DNA of 64,000 nucleotides from CAVTOO01 sp963736355 (GTDB taxonomy: Bacteria; Pseudomonadota; Alphaproteobacteria; Rhizobiales; Xanthobacteraceae): the NCBI GenBank assembly GCA_963736355.1, contig CAVTOO010000007.1:186001-250000 (forward strand). Reading direction: 5' to 3'. The position numbers and the translations under genes are program-made. How positions within the stretch are numbered: position 1 is the stretch's first letter; the number at the start of each line of letters is the position of its first letter. Below are positions 17,573 through 37,230 of this stretch, piece after piece. Under the pieces are notes generated by a model. That model was not told where the DNA came from. It did not search any database and saw only the letters and a program-made list of their open reading frames with translations.

Positions 17573-18295
17573 TCACGCTCCCTGCTGTTCGGCGGGTGCG
17601 GCCGCGGCTTCAGCACCAGCAGCCAGCTTGAACTTGCCGGGCTGCGGCGCTTCCTTCGGCAGCGACTTCTTCGCTGCGTCGCGCACCGTGATCCAGCCGC
17701 CCTTGGCGCCGGGAACGGCGCCCTCGACGAGGATGAGGCCGCGGGCAACATCGGTCTGCACAACACGCAGGTTGAGCGTGGTGATGCGATCCGCACCCAT
17801 GTGGCCAGGCATCTTCTTGTTCTTGAAGGTCTTGCCGGGATCCTGACGACCACCGGTCGAACCGATCGAGCGATGCGAGACCGACACACCGTGCGTGGCG
17901 CGAAGACCACCGAAATTCCAGCGCTTCATACCGCCGGCAAAACCCTTACCGATCGAGGTGCCGGTGACATCGACAAACTGGCCGACGACGAAATGATCGG
18001 CCTGGATCTCGGCACCGACCGGGATCAGCGCGTCTTCAGACACGCGGAACTCGCAGACGGAACGCTTGGGCTCAACCTTGGCGACGGCAAATTGACCACG
18101 CTCGGCCTTGGGCAAATTGGCTGTCTTGCGCAGGCCCGAACCGAGCTGCAACGCGACATAGCCATTCTTGTCCTTGGTCCGATGGCCAAGCACCTGGCAG
18201 TTGTTCAGCTTCAGAACGGTAACGGGGACATGCTCGCCGGTCTCCAAAAAGACCCGCGTCATCCCGACCTTCTGGGCGACCACTCCGGAACGCAT
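17573..18295 (-). CDS. rplC: 50S ribosomal protein L3
   Basis: L3 starts large-subunit assembly and reaches the peptidyl-transferase centre. The 240-residue frame starts MRSGVVAQKVGMTRVF and contains GKGFAGGMKRWNFGG and SHRSIGSTGGRQDPGKTF. The C-terminus has an Ala-rich extension (KLAAGAEAAAAPAEQQGA) not found in E. coli but common in alphaproteobacteria. It follows rpsJ across a gap that holds a palindromic repeat. Confidence 0.98.
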   Translation of the reverse strand: MRSGVVAQKVGMTRVFLETGEHVPVTVLKLNNCQVLGHRTKDKNGYVALQLGSGLRKTANLPKAERGQFAVAKVEPKRSVCEFRVSEDALIPVGAEIQADHFVVGQFVDVTGTSIGKGFAGGMKRWNFGGLRATHGVSVSHRSIGSTGGRQDPGKTFKNKKMPGHMGADRITTLNLRVVQTDVARGLILVEGAVPGAKGGWITVRDAAKKSLPKEAPQPGKFKLAAGAEAAAAPAEQQGA

Positions 18296-18365
18296 CGTAG
18301 TGCTTCCTGTTTCTCTGGCTCAAACGCGAAGCGTTGAAGAGCCGATTGAATTCAAAACCCGAACA

Positions 18366-18411
18366 GCGTGACCTTGGTCCGAAAACCGGTCCCCACTTTT
18401 CGGGGTCACGC
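18366..18411. repeat. Palindromic Rhizobiales-type intergenic repeat, copy 1
   Basis: A 46-bp imperfect palindrome bounded by GCGTGACC and GGTCACGC holds the inner blocks CCGAAAACCGGT and CCACTTTTCGG. The same inner blocks occur at 48891-48935. I recognise this as a dispersed palindrome common in Rhizobiales intergenic regions. It begins right after the rpsJ stop, in the rpsJ-rplC gap, where its RNA hairpin could affect mRNA processing. Confidence 0.75.
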
Positions 18412-18412
18412 T

Positions 18413-18721
18413 CTAGAGCTTGATCTCGACGTCCACGCCGGCAGCGAGGTCGAGCTTCATCAGCGCGTCCACGGTCTGCGGGGTCGGATCGACGATATCG
18501 AGCAGGCGCTTATGCGTGCGCATCTCGAACTGCTCGCGGCTCTTCTTGTCGACGTGCGGCGAACGGTTGACGGTGAACTTCTCGATTCGGGTCGGCAGAG
18601 GAATCGGACCACGCACCTGCGCGCCCGTCCGTTTTGCCGTGTTCACGATCTCGCGGGTCGACGTATCGAGGATACGATGGTCGAACGCCTTGAGACGAAT
18701 GCGGATGTTCTGGCCGTTCAT
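18413..18721 (-). CDS. rpsJ: 30S ribosomal protein S10 (NusE)
   Basis: S10 is a small-subunit protein and, as NusE, a transcription antitermination factor. The 102-residue frame starts [18 protein letters not shown] and has the signature [20 protein letters not shown]. It is the first gene of the S10 operon and follows tuf across an 89-bp gap with two hairpins. Confidence 0.99.
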
Positions 18722-18750
18722 GCCGGTGTCTTTCTCTTTAAATCTTCTGC

Positions 18751-18796
18751 CTCTCCGGATGGAGAGGATCGGGTGAGGAGCAAAAGCCCCTCACCC
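18751..18796 (-). other. Tandem stem-loops between tuf and rpsJ
   Basis: Two hairpins lie side by side after the tuf stop: GGGTGAGG with CCTCACCC (10-nt loop, 18771-18796) and CTCTCC with GGAGAG (18751-18766). No T-tract follows on the minus strand. They may partly terminate or process the str transcript and so separate tuf from S10-operon expression. Confidence 0.5.
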
Positions 18797-18810
18797 CATC
18801 GTATCGTTGG

Positions 18811-20001
<1,191 letters not shown>

Positions 20002-20041
20002 CGCACTCTCCGTTCAGGCTTCGACTGTCGTCGCTCGACGA

Positions 20042-22113
20042 TCAGGCAAACTTCTTCTGGACCTCTGCCGACACATTGGCCGGCGCTTCTGCATAGTGAT
20101 CGAACTGCATCGTAAACGTCGCACGGCCCTGGCTCATCGAGCGCAGAGTATTGACGTAGCCGAACATATTCATGAGCGGCACCATCGCGTTGATGACGTT
20201 GGCATTGCCGCGCATGTCCTGGCCCTGAATCTGGCCACGACGTGAATTCAGATCGCCGATGACGGAGCCGGTGTAGTCTTCCGGCGTCACGCACTCGACC
20301 TTCATGATCGGCTCAAGCAGAACCGACTTGCCCATCTGCAGCGCTTCACGGAAGCACGCACGCGTGGCGATTTCGAAGGCCAGCGCCGACGAGTCAACGT
20401 CGTGGTACTTGCCGTCGATGAGCTGAACCTTGACGTCGACGATCGGGAAGCCGGCGACGACGCCCGCTCCGAGAACGCTCTCAAGGCCCTTCTCGACGCC
20501 CGGGATGTATTCCTTGGGAACCGCACCGCCGATGATCTTCGACTCGAACTCGTAACCCTTACCCGGCTCGTTCGGCTCGACGATGATCGTCACGGCTGCG
20601 AACTGACCGGTACCGCCGGTCTGCTTCTTGTGGGTGTAGCTGTGCTCGACGCGCTTGGTCACGCGCTCGCGGAACGCCACCTGCGGCGCGCCGATGTTGG
20701 CGTCGACCTTGTAGGTACGGCGAAGAATGTCGACCTTGATGTCGAGATGCAGTTCGCCCATGCCCTTGAGAATGGTCTGGCCGGATTCCTGATCGGTCGA
20801 CACGCGGAAGGACGGATCCTCGGCGGCGAGCTTGGCAAGCGCGATACCGAGCTTTTCCTGGTCGGCCTTGGACTTCGGCTCGATCGCGATCTCGATGACC
20901 GGCTCGGGGAATTCCATCTTTTCAAGAATGACCGGATTGGACGCATCGCACAGCGTGTCGCCGGTGCGCGCTTCCTTCAGGCCGCCAGGGCGACGATGTC
21001 GCCGGCATAGGCTTCCTTGATGTCTTCGCGATTGTTGGCATGCATCAAGAGCATGCGGCCGATACGCTCCTTGCGCTCGCGCGTCGAATTGACGACGCCC
21101 GTGCCGGAGATCAGCGTGCCGGAATAGATGCGGCAGAAGGTGATGGTGCCGACGAACGGATCGTCCATGATCTTGAACGCCAGAAGCGCAAGCGGCTCCT
21201 TGTCGTCGGGAAGACGGACGATTTCGTTGCCCTTCTCGTCGATGCCCTTGATGGCGGGCACGTCGACCGGCGACGGCAGATAATCAACAACGGCGTCGAG
21301 CAAGGGCTGCACGCCCTTGTTCTTGAAGGCCGAACCGCACAGCACGGGATAGAACGCGCCGGTGAGCACCGCCTTGCGGATCAGCCGCTTCAGCGTCGCC
21401 TCGTCGGGCTCCTTGCCATCGAGATAGGCAGCGAGCGCGTCGTCGTCGAGTTCGACGGCGGCCTCGAGCATCTTCTCGCGGTGTTCCTTGGATTTCTCGA
21501 CCATGTCGGCCGGGATTTCTTCGTCATGGTACTTGGCGCCGAGCGCCTCGTCGTCCCAGACGACAGCCTTCATGCGAACGAGATCGATGAGGCCCTTGAA
21601 ATTGTTCTCGGAACCGATCGGCAGCTGAATTGCGATCGGCTTGGCGCCGAGACGGTCGATGATGTCCTGCAGGCACTTGTAGAAGTCGGCGCCCGTCTTA
21701 TCCATCTTGTTGGCGAACACGATGCGCGGAACTTTGTACTTGTCGCCCTGGCGCCAGACAGTCTCGGTCTGGGGCTCAACGCCCTGGTTCGAATCGAGCA
21801 CGCATACCGCGCCGTCGAGAACGCGCAGCGAACGCTCGACTTCGATGGTGAAGTCCACGTGGCCGGGAGTGTCGATGATGTTGAGGCGCTTGCCGTTCCA
21901 GAACGCGGTCGTGGCAGCGGACGTAATCGTGATGCCGCGCTCCTGCTCCTGCTCCATCCAATCCATCGTCGCGGCACCTTCGTGCACTTCGCCGATTTTG
22001 TGGCTCTTGCCGGTATAAAACAGGATGCGCTCGGTCGTCGTCGTCTTACCGGCGTCGATATGCGCCATGATACCGAAATTCCGGTAATTCTCGATGGCAT
22101 GAATGCGCGGCAT
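20042..22113 (-). CDS. fusA: Elongation factor G; one indel near 20986
   Basis: EF-G catalyses GTP-driven translocation. The N-terminal part (MPRIHAIENYRNFGIMAHID, G1 motif AHIDAGKT, DTPGHVDF and NKMD) and the C-terminal part (EFPEPVIEIAIEPKSKADQ to SAEVQKKFA) are in different frames because one base is missing near 20986, within DIVALAGLKEARTGDT. Restored, the protein has 690 residues, exactly as expected. The gene is essential, so this is a sequence error. It lies between rpsG and tuf. Confidence 0.97.
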
Positions 22114-22145
22114 GATCTGTTCCCTAAATTCCGTTCAGTTCGCCG

Positions 22146-22616
22146 TTACCAGCGATAGTGCGAGAACGCGCGATTGGCTTCCGCCATCTTGTGCACGTCT
22201 TCGCGCTTCTTGACCGCGTTACCGCGGTTATTCGACGCGTCGAGCAGCTCAGCCGAGAGGCGCTCAGTCATCGTCTTCTCATTACGGTCACGGGCCGCGG
22301 AAATGATCCAGCGAATGCCCAGCGCCTGACGGCGGGTCGAGCGCACTTCCACCGGAACCTGATAGGTCGCACCACCGACGCGGCGCGAACGAACTTCGAT
22401 GGCCGGCATCACGTTGTTGAGCGCCTGCTCGAATACGCCGAGCGGGTTCTGGCGGGTCTTGCCTTCGATCATGCCGAGCGCACCGTAAACGATGGTTTCA
22501 GCTGCCGACTTCTTGCCGGCATACATGATCGAATTCATGAACTTGGTAATGACGATGTTCCCGAACTTCGGATCCGGAAGAACTTCGCGCTTTTCGGCAG
22601 AGTGACGACGAGACAT
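22146..22616 (-). CDS. rpsG: 30S ribosomal protein S7
   Basis: S7 organises the head of the small subunit and in E. coli regulates the str operon. The 156-residue frame starts MSRRHSAEKREVLPDPKFGN, with the VGGATYQVPVEVRSTRRQAL hallmark. It lies 17 bp after rpsL and 32 bp before fusA. Confidence 0.99.
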   Translation of the reverse strand: MSRRHSAEKREVLPDPKFGNIVITKFMNSIMYAGKKSAAETIVYGALGMIEGKTRQNPLGVFEQALNNVMPAIEVRSRRVGGATYQVPVEVRSTRRQALGIRWIISAARDRNEKTMTERLSAELLDASNNRGNAVKKREDVHKMAEANRAFSHYRW

Positions 22617-22633
22617 GTTTCAAACTCCCCCGA

Positions 22634-23005
22634 TTACTTCGGACGCTTTGCGCCGTACTTCGAACGGCGCTGCTTGCGATCCTTGACGCCCTGGGTATCC
22701 AGCACGCCGCGGAGAATGTGGTAGCGCACGCCAGGAAGATCCTTGACGCGGCCGCCGCGGATCATGACCACGGAATGCTCTTGCAGGTTGTGGCCCTCGC
22801 CCGGGATGTAGCCGATGACCTCGAAGCCGTTGGTCAGGCGCACCTTGGCGACCTTACGAAGCGCCGAGTTCGGCTTCTTCGGCGTCGTCGTGTAGACGCG
22901 CGTGCAAACACCGCGCTTCTGCGGCGACTGCTGCAGAGCCGGAACCTTCTTGCGCGATTTCTGCGCAACACGCGGATTTGCGATCAGCTGGTTGATCGTC
23001 GGCAT
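22634..23005 (-). CDS. rpsL: 30S ribosomal protein S12
   Basis: S12 controls decoding fidelity. The 123-residue frame starts MPTINQLIANPRVAQKSR. The streptomycin-related lysines are wild type in TTPKKPNSALRKV and GRVKDLPGVRYH, so no streptomycin-resistance substitution is seen at these sites. It is the first gene of the str operon; a promoter probably lies in the 550-bp gap upstream. Confidence 0.99.
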   Translation of the reverse strand: MPTINQLIANPRVAQKSRKKVPALQQSPQKRGVCTRVYTTTPKKPNSALRKVAKVRLTNGFEVIGYIPGEGHNLQEHSVVMIRGGRVKDLPGVRYHILRGVLDTQGVKDRKQRRSKYGAKRPK

Positions 23006-23555
23006 CGTTCGCCTTCATCCTTCACTGCGCGAAGCCAAAGCCCGAAAGCCCGCTCCGCAGTTTCGACCGGGGCACCGCCCCAAAAATTCACACCAAAAAG
23101 CGCACGCAACGCGAAACCGCGCCAACCGCCACATGCGGTAAGCGCTTCATCGCCACAGAGGACCGCGGACCGGCCAGACAGCTTTCGCCATCCCCTTGTC
23201 CTGGTCATGCACCCGAAACCCGATCCGGATAGGACCGGGCGTCGTCTTGGCAAATTGCCTGGCTTTCAGCGACAGCGTTTGAGCGACATTCGTCGAGGCG
23301 AGGTGCCCGAGTTGCCAAATCAAATCGATCAAAGATCTCAATGACTTAGGTTGGATTCGGGTGGTGCCGTGCCGACCAGCGAAGCTCACCGCCTGTCGTA
23401 AAGTGAGCGGGTTCTACTGTCCGCAGGGGGGCAAGTCAAGGCAGAAGTGCCCGGAAAAGAAGGGGTTTTGCGACTCAGGCGGTGGCGCTGCATGGCCTGA
23501 GCCCGGACACAAGGCGGGCTGTGGCCCCAAAATGGGCCCCTGCCCCGCCCAATCC
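23006..23555. other. Gap between the ABC exporter and rpsL (likely str promoter region)
   Basis: No convincing gene lies in these 550 bp. The end near 23520 contains GGCCCCAAAATGGGCCC, a short hairpin just after the ABC gene stop but without a T-tract. The str-operon promoter should lie here, but I cannot name -35 and -10 boxes with confidence. Confidence 0.5.
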
Positions 23556-25506
23556 CTAGTCCTCGTCGTCTTCGTCGTCGTCTTCGGGGTCGGCGCCGCG
23601 GTGGAGCTGGTCGTCCCAGAGCGTCCGGTAGGCCCCGCCCAGCGCCAGCAATTCGGCGTGGCTGCCGCGCTCGGCGACCCTTCCCTCGCTGATGACGATG
23701 ATTTCGTCCATTTCGACCACCGACGTCAGCCGGTGAGTTGAGAAGATCATCGTGCGGCCCTTGGCGACCTTCAGCAGCGTGCGGTTGATGGCGGCCTCGG
23801 TGGTCTGGTCGAGTGCCGAGGTGGCCTCGTCCAGCAGCAGCACGGACGGGTTGCGGACAATGGCGCGTGCAATGGCAATGCGCTGGCGCTGGCCGCCCGA
23901 GAGCGTATCGCCGCGCTCGCCCACGATACTGTCGTAGCCTTCCGGCAGGCTCTTGATGAAGCGGTGGATCTCGGCGCGCTTGGCCGCCTGCTCCACCTCC
24001 TCGTCGGTCGCGTTCTCCTTGCCGAGCCGGATGTTTTCGCGGACCGACATGTGGAACAGCATGTTCTCCTGAAACACCACGGCCATGTTGGCGCGCAGCG
24101 ACTCGCGCGTGACTTTCCGAATATCGACGCCGTCGATGGTGACGCGGCCCTCGGTCGGCTCATACAGGCGCAGGATGAGATTAAGCAGCGTCGATTTGCC
24201 CGACCCGCTCGGTCCGACGATGGCGATGCTCTTGCCGACATCGAGCCTCAGGCTGAGGCCTTCCATGACCGGGCGATCGCTGCCCTCGTACTGGAAACCG
24301 ACACGCTCGAAGGTGATGTTGCTGGTGATGCGCGGCAGGTTCGGCAGACCCGGACGATCGGCGCCGCGGGCGGGCTGATCGAGCAGTTCCTGAATATGAC
24401 GCGTCGCCGCGGCCGCCTGAATCAGCACCGGGACGTAGTGCATCAAATGCGCGACGTTGTAGGAGATTTCCCAGAACGCGCTCTCGAAGGTCACGAAGGT
24501 GCCGACCGAAATCTGCCCCGTGGTCGCCAGATAAGCGCCGATCGCCAGCACAACGAGATGCAGCAGCAGCACCGAGATGGTGACGGTGCGCTCGACCATC
24601 GTCGACAGGAAGGTGGCGCGCGCCATGCTGTCGCGGGTGGCATCGTTGCGCAGCCGAAACCAGCCGAGCGTGCGGCGCTGCAGCTGGAACGCCTTCACCA
24701 CCATCTGCGCGGCAATGTTTTCCTGCACCACGCCGAGGATCGAGGACTTGTTGACCTTCTGCTCGTAATTGGACTGCACGGCCTTCGGCGTGAAGAAGCG
24801 CGGACCGATCAGCGTGATCGGAAAAATCAAAAGCGCGACGGTGGCCAGTTGCCAGTTGAGATAGAACATCAGCCCAACGCCGGCGATAAGCTCCAGCGCC
24901 GGCAGGATCGCGGTGTTCGCCAGCGACTTCATGGCGTCTTCGAAGCCCGCCATGTCGACCGAGAAGCGCGATAAAATCTCGCCGCGCCGCGTGCGCGCGA
25001 AAAAGCCCGCCGGCAAATTCTGCACGTGGTCGAACAGCTTGTGGCGGATGTCTGAGATCACCGACGCCGACACGCGCGCATCCCAGCGCTCGTACCAGAT
25101 CGAGACGATCGACGTGACGATGCCGGCGACGCCGAGCACCGCCAGAATGGTGTAAAGCGCGTGATAGTCCTCGTCGTCGAAGGCGTCGTCGATCAGGAAT
25201 TTCAGGCTGAGCGGCATAATGACGTTGAAGGCGGTCTCCACCAGGAGACCGAATGCCGACGACGGTCAGTCCCGTGCGGTAGTTGCGCAGATGCGGCCAG
25301 ATGAAACGATAGACGGTGACGAAGGCGCCGGCGGCCTCGGTCGCGGTGAAGATCGCGAGCTCGTGCTCCTCGTCGTCGTCGTCATCCTCCAGATCATCAT
25401 CCTTCTCCGCGGCCGGACGCGCGGGGTCCGCCGCGCGCGACGCAGACGCATCCGGCAAGGCAGACTTGGCCTTGTCGTCTTCGGAATCGGGGGCTTTGGC
25501 GTGACA
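23556..25506 (-). CDS. ABC exporter, fused permease and ATPase, with acidic termini; one or two indels
   Basis: A type IV (MsbA-like) half-transporter that probably works as a homodimer in the inner membrane. The N-terminal half has about six membrane segments. The C-terminal ATPase has Walker A GPSGSGKSTLL, signature LSGGQRQR, Walker B VLLLDEATSALD and the H-loop STHRL. An extra base near 25253 breaks the frame at GLTVVGFGLLVETAFN. The start is uncertain: a TTG at 25458, or an ATG at 25506 (MSRQSP) if a C-run near 25490 is one base too long. Both ends are strongly acidic, with EKDDDLEDDDDDEEHE near the N-terminus and DPEDDDEDDED at the C-terminus. It follows the FAD/methyltransferase gene on the same strand. 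Substrate unknown. Confidence 0.85.
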
Positions 25507-25639
25507 TTGAGGCTACGCGAGGCTGAGCAAAAGACCATAAGCGCCGCACCAGCAGGCGCGACACCTCGAAACGTAGCCCCCGGCCCGCGCTTTGGGAAGC
25601 ACGGCCTTTGAAAAGGCTCGGGATTCAAGCTGCGGAGAT

Positions 25640-27692
25640 TTAGTCCTCAGCGATCTTGTCGAAGAACGAGTAGCGCAGGCACTCGGCGTCCTCGTACCAC
25701 TGATCCGGCCCCTTGTTGGACTTGAGCACGTGCTGCCACGCCCGCTCCAGCGTGTCCTCGCGGCTCATCGACAGATCGAAGCCGTTGTTGAAGAACAACT
25801 CCGACCATTCCCACCAGGTCGAGAAGCGCCTGACGCCCTGCACAAGATTGTAGCGGTCGCAGATCTTGACGGTGAGATCGCTGGTGACGGAGCCGAACAT
25901 GACGCCGGTTCCGGCCACGCGATGCAGTTCGCGGATCGCGGACGCGGTCGAGCGCTCCGGCACATGGCACAGCGCGGTTTCAAAGACGAAATCGAACTTC
26001 TCGTCCTTGAACGGCAGATCGACGACACTGCCGAGAACATTGTAGCGGCGCAGCGACTTCGGCGTCTGGCCGTGGGCATATTTGTTGTTCTCGACGCCCC
26101 AGGCATCGATGCCGCGCTCGCGCAGCGCGCCGACCAGTTCGCCGCTGGCGGAGCCCGCGATCAGCATGCTGTAAGGCGGCGACCGGCCCCAGACGATTTT
26201 GATCATCTCGATCAAGTAATCCGGATCGGTGAACTGGCGGAAGCTCTGCGCATAGGATGCGCCGGTCTTGCGATAATTGTCGAAATAGTCGCGATCGATG
26301 CGCTGCGCCTGCGGATTGCCCGCGCGCTCGTAATGAAGCTTGGAGACTTCGCTGACGACGATATCGGTCGCGGCATCGGAGGAATTGAGCAAGCCGTTGA
26401 GCGTGGAGTTGAACAGATAGTCGCCGACCACGACGAGACCCGCATGTTCCTTCGGCTCAGGGCGGTGATTGGTCATGACATCGCGCACCGGGAAGCCGCC
26501 GGGAATGGCGTTGACCGACGACAGCCAGCGATGAATCTTGCCTTCGATGAAGTGCTCGCGCGCATTGCCGAGCTCAGGCGGCAGCGACTTCAGCGCCGTC
26601 TCGATCAGCGCCTCGTCGGACAGATTGGCAAACGCCAGCGCATCGGCGCCGGGAATGAGCCAGTTCAGAACGCCGTGCTTGCCGACATCGTGGCGCGCGC
26701 CCTCGATATAGACGCAGCAGCCGCCGAAGGTCTCGGACATGAACCAGGCGCCTTCGAGCTTGTCGCCCCAGAACGGCTCGTCGAACAAGGCCGCGACGCG
26801 CAGGTAATGCGCCGGGCGGTCGAAATACGCGACGTGCTTGGTCATGGCGCGGCGAAGCAACTCGCCGTCCCACTGCATGGTCGCCAGCCAGTTGTGCGGC
26901 AGGCACATCAGGACGAGATCGAAATCGTGCGTCTCGGGGCCCTTGCCGTTCATCATGTTGAGGCGGTAGCGGCCGTTTTCGTTGCGGCCGACCTTGAGCA
27001 CGCGATGATTGAGCGCAACCTTGGCGTCGATCTCAGAAGCCAGGCCCTGCACCAGCTGCTCGTTGCCGTTCTGGATCGAATAGACGCCGATATAGCCATC
27101 GACATCCATCAGCATGTTCTTCAGCGCATTGAGGCCGTTGGTCAGATGCGGCTCGGAGGCGACATCGGAACGCGACATCGCCTTGAAGAAGCGCTTGGCA
27201 ACCGGGTCAGTGACTTCGCGCTCGATCAGTTCCTCGAAGGTGATCTTGCCCCAGGGGTGTTCGTTGTCCTGCGCGCCGACGCCTTCATAGTAGGAGGCGA
27301 TCGACATCAGCTCGGTGCAGCGCTTGCGGAACGCCTCGATGGCATCGGCGGTGGCTGCGCCATAGCGGCGGCGCATGCCGTCAACGCCGCGGCCGATCAC
27401 ATGGTTGTCCATGACAACCGTCTCGGCATCCATCGGGATGGTCTGGAATCCGAAATGCTGGATCAGGTCGCGCAGAGGATCCGGCCCGATCATCGAGTAG
27501 TCGTAAATCTCGGCGACGCCGGCTTCATACATCGCCGGCGCGCTCTCGAAGCGCTGCGTGACGACCTTGCCGCCGAACTTCATTGGAAGCTTCGAAGATC
27601 GTGATGCGACAGAGGTCGCCCAGTTTCTTCTTCAGATGCCAGGCGGACATCAACCCGCCCGGGCCACCACCCACAATTGCCAGATCGATCAC
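25640..27692 (-). CDS. Fusion of FAD-dependent oxidoreductase and SAM methyltransferase; one indel near 27586
   Basis: The protein (about 683 residues) starts with a GTG at 27692: VIDLAIVGGGPGGLMSAW carries the GGGPGG dinucleotide-binding motif of flavin amine-oxidase-type enzymes. An extra base near 27586 separates this start from the rest (KFGGKVVTQRFESAPAMYE). The oxidoreductase part reaches about residue 480. The C-terminal 170 residues form a class I methyltransferase: MLIAGSASGELVGALR (motif I), the acidic GVENN after strand 2, and DLPFKDEKFDFVFETALCHV. The two domains in one chain suggest oxidation and methylation of the same substrate. It lies between the rpoC terminator and the ABC exporter. 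I do not recognise an established function. Confidence 0.75.
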
Positions 27693-27823
27693 GTTATTGC
27701 CTCACGTCTCGGCGATCCCCGGGGGGATTTTTTCCCCTTCTTCCCAGAGCATCACAAAGCTCTTTCCCGGCTGAAGGGAAGATGAACAAACGTGGAATTA
27801 CGTTTTATTCCGCCAACAAAAGT

Positions 27824-27849
27824 AAAAGGCCGGCTTTCGCCGGCCTTTT
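27824..27849 (-). terminator. Terminator after rpoC
   Basis: A perfect inverted repeat, AAAAGGCCGG with CCGGCCTTTT around a short loop, lies 26 bp beyond the rpoC stop. It is flanked by A and T tracts, so it should terminate the rpoBC transcript and separate it from the downstream oxidoreductase gene. Confidence 0.92.
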
Positions 27850-27874
27850 ATGACTTATTTGTTGCAGTGCAATG

Positions 27875-32095
<4,221 letters not shown>

Positions 32096-32257
32096 CGTCT
32101 TCTCCGTCTGCCGGCCTGAACCGGCGCAAGAACCCTGACTGTCATGCCCCGCCTTGGCGGAGCACCCGGTGATCACCGCCCTTGCGGGTCACCGGACCAT
32201 CCGCTTTGAGCGGATGGCGACAAACGGAAAGCGGCGCGATCGCCGCCTTCCCTCTTG

Positions 32258-36376
<4,119 letters not shown>

Positions 36377-36802
36377 CTTGGCCTCTCTCTTGCCGCCCCC
36401 AGGGGGCGGTTCATCCCGCGGCGAAAAGCGCCGCGCGGGGTGTGATCTCAGAACGCAAAACGACGCGCATGGAGCCGCTCATGCTCCGCGCACGTCAAAA
36501 GCAGTCTTTACAGACTACATAAGCCCGAAATTGCTCGTCTCCCGAAGGCCCGCCGCGGACATTTTTAGCTCGATTCCCGCATAAGGCCCTGTGCTTCCCA
36601 TCCAGCCCACATACCGCTTCGGGAAGCCCAACCTGACTGGCCCGATATAGGTATGAGAGCGTGACGGCGCCAGAGGCCGAACCTCTGGACGCCGCCGCCT
36701 GTCTCTCCCGATCCCGGTGGACCAAAGGCCCATGTGGACCACGACCCATTCGAAACCGGCATCCTCAGTTGCCACCCCGGCCAGGCCGGAGCGGCAAAAC
36801 GC
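36377..36802. promoter_or_regulatory. rplL-rpoB intergenic leader with two G+C-rich hairpins
   Basis: No gene is supported in these 426 bp. Just before the rpoB start are CCGCCCCC-A-GGGGGCGG (36393-36409) and CCCGCGGCG, AAAA, GCGCCGCGCGGGG (36414-36440). In E. coli an attenuator and RNase III site separate rplL from rpoB. These hairpins sit in the matching position and could do the same job, although no T-tract is present. Confidence 0.55.
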
Positions 36803-37174
36803 TTACTTCAAGTCGACCTTGGCGCCGACCTTCTCGAGCGTCGCCTTCATCTTCGCGGCTTCGTCCTTGGACACGCCATCCTTGACGGTCTTCGGCGCGC
36901 CTTCGACGAGGTCCTTTGCTTCCTTCAGGCCGAGGCCGGTCAGAGCGCGGACTTCCTTGATGACTTCGATCTTCTTGTCGCCGGCAGCGGTGAGCACAAC
37001 GGTGAACTCAGTCTGCTCTTCGGCGGGCGCAGCAGCCGCACCCGGGCCGGCCGCAACAGCGACCGCCGCAGCGGCGGAAACGCCCCACTTCTCTTCGAGA
37101 AGCTTGGCGAGCTCGGCGGCCTCAAGGACCGTGAGCGAGGAGAGGTCGTCGACGATTTTCTGCAAGTCAGCCAT
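36803..37174 (-). CDS. rplL: 50S ribosomal protein L7/L12
   Basis: The stalk protein that recruits translation factors. The 123-residue frame starts MADLQKIVDDLSSLTVLEAA, has the Ala-rich hinge (AAAAVAVAAGPGAAAAPAEE) and the C-terminal domain with IKEVRALTGLGLKEAKDLVE. It follows rplJ by about 56 bp. Confidence 0.99.
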   Translation of the reverse strand: MADLQKIVDDLSSLTVLEAAELAKLLEEKWGVSAAAAVAVAAGPGAAAAPAEEQTEFTVVLTAAGDKKIEVIKEVRALTGLGLKEAKDLVEGAPKTVKDGVSKDEAAKMKATLEKVGAKVDLK

Positions 37175-37230
37175 TTGAATTGTCCTTTAGTGATAACGGT
37201 TCGAACCAGTGTTTCTGTTTGCGAAGGGCG

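Noticed and set aside
22984..23253. Possible small gene overlapping the rpsL start
   Set aside because: It reads through the start of rpsL in another frame and shows no conserved features.
25592..27604. 670-codon open frame opposite the FAD/methyltransferase fusion
   Set aside because: The minus-strand protein has clear cofactor and methyltransferase motifs; this frame has none.
36515..36775. Small open frame between rplL and rpoB
   Set aside because: No ribosome-binding site, no recognisable motif, and it covers the rpoB leader hairpins; composition looks non-coding.
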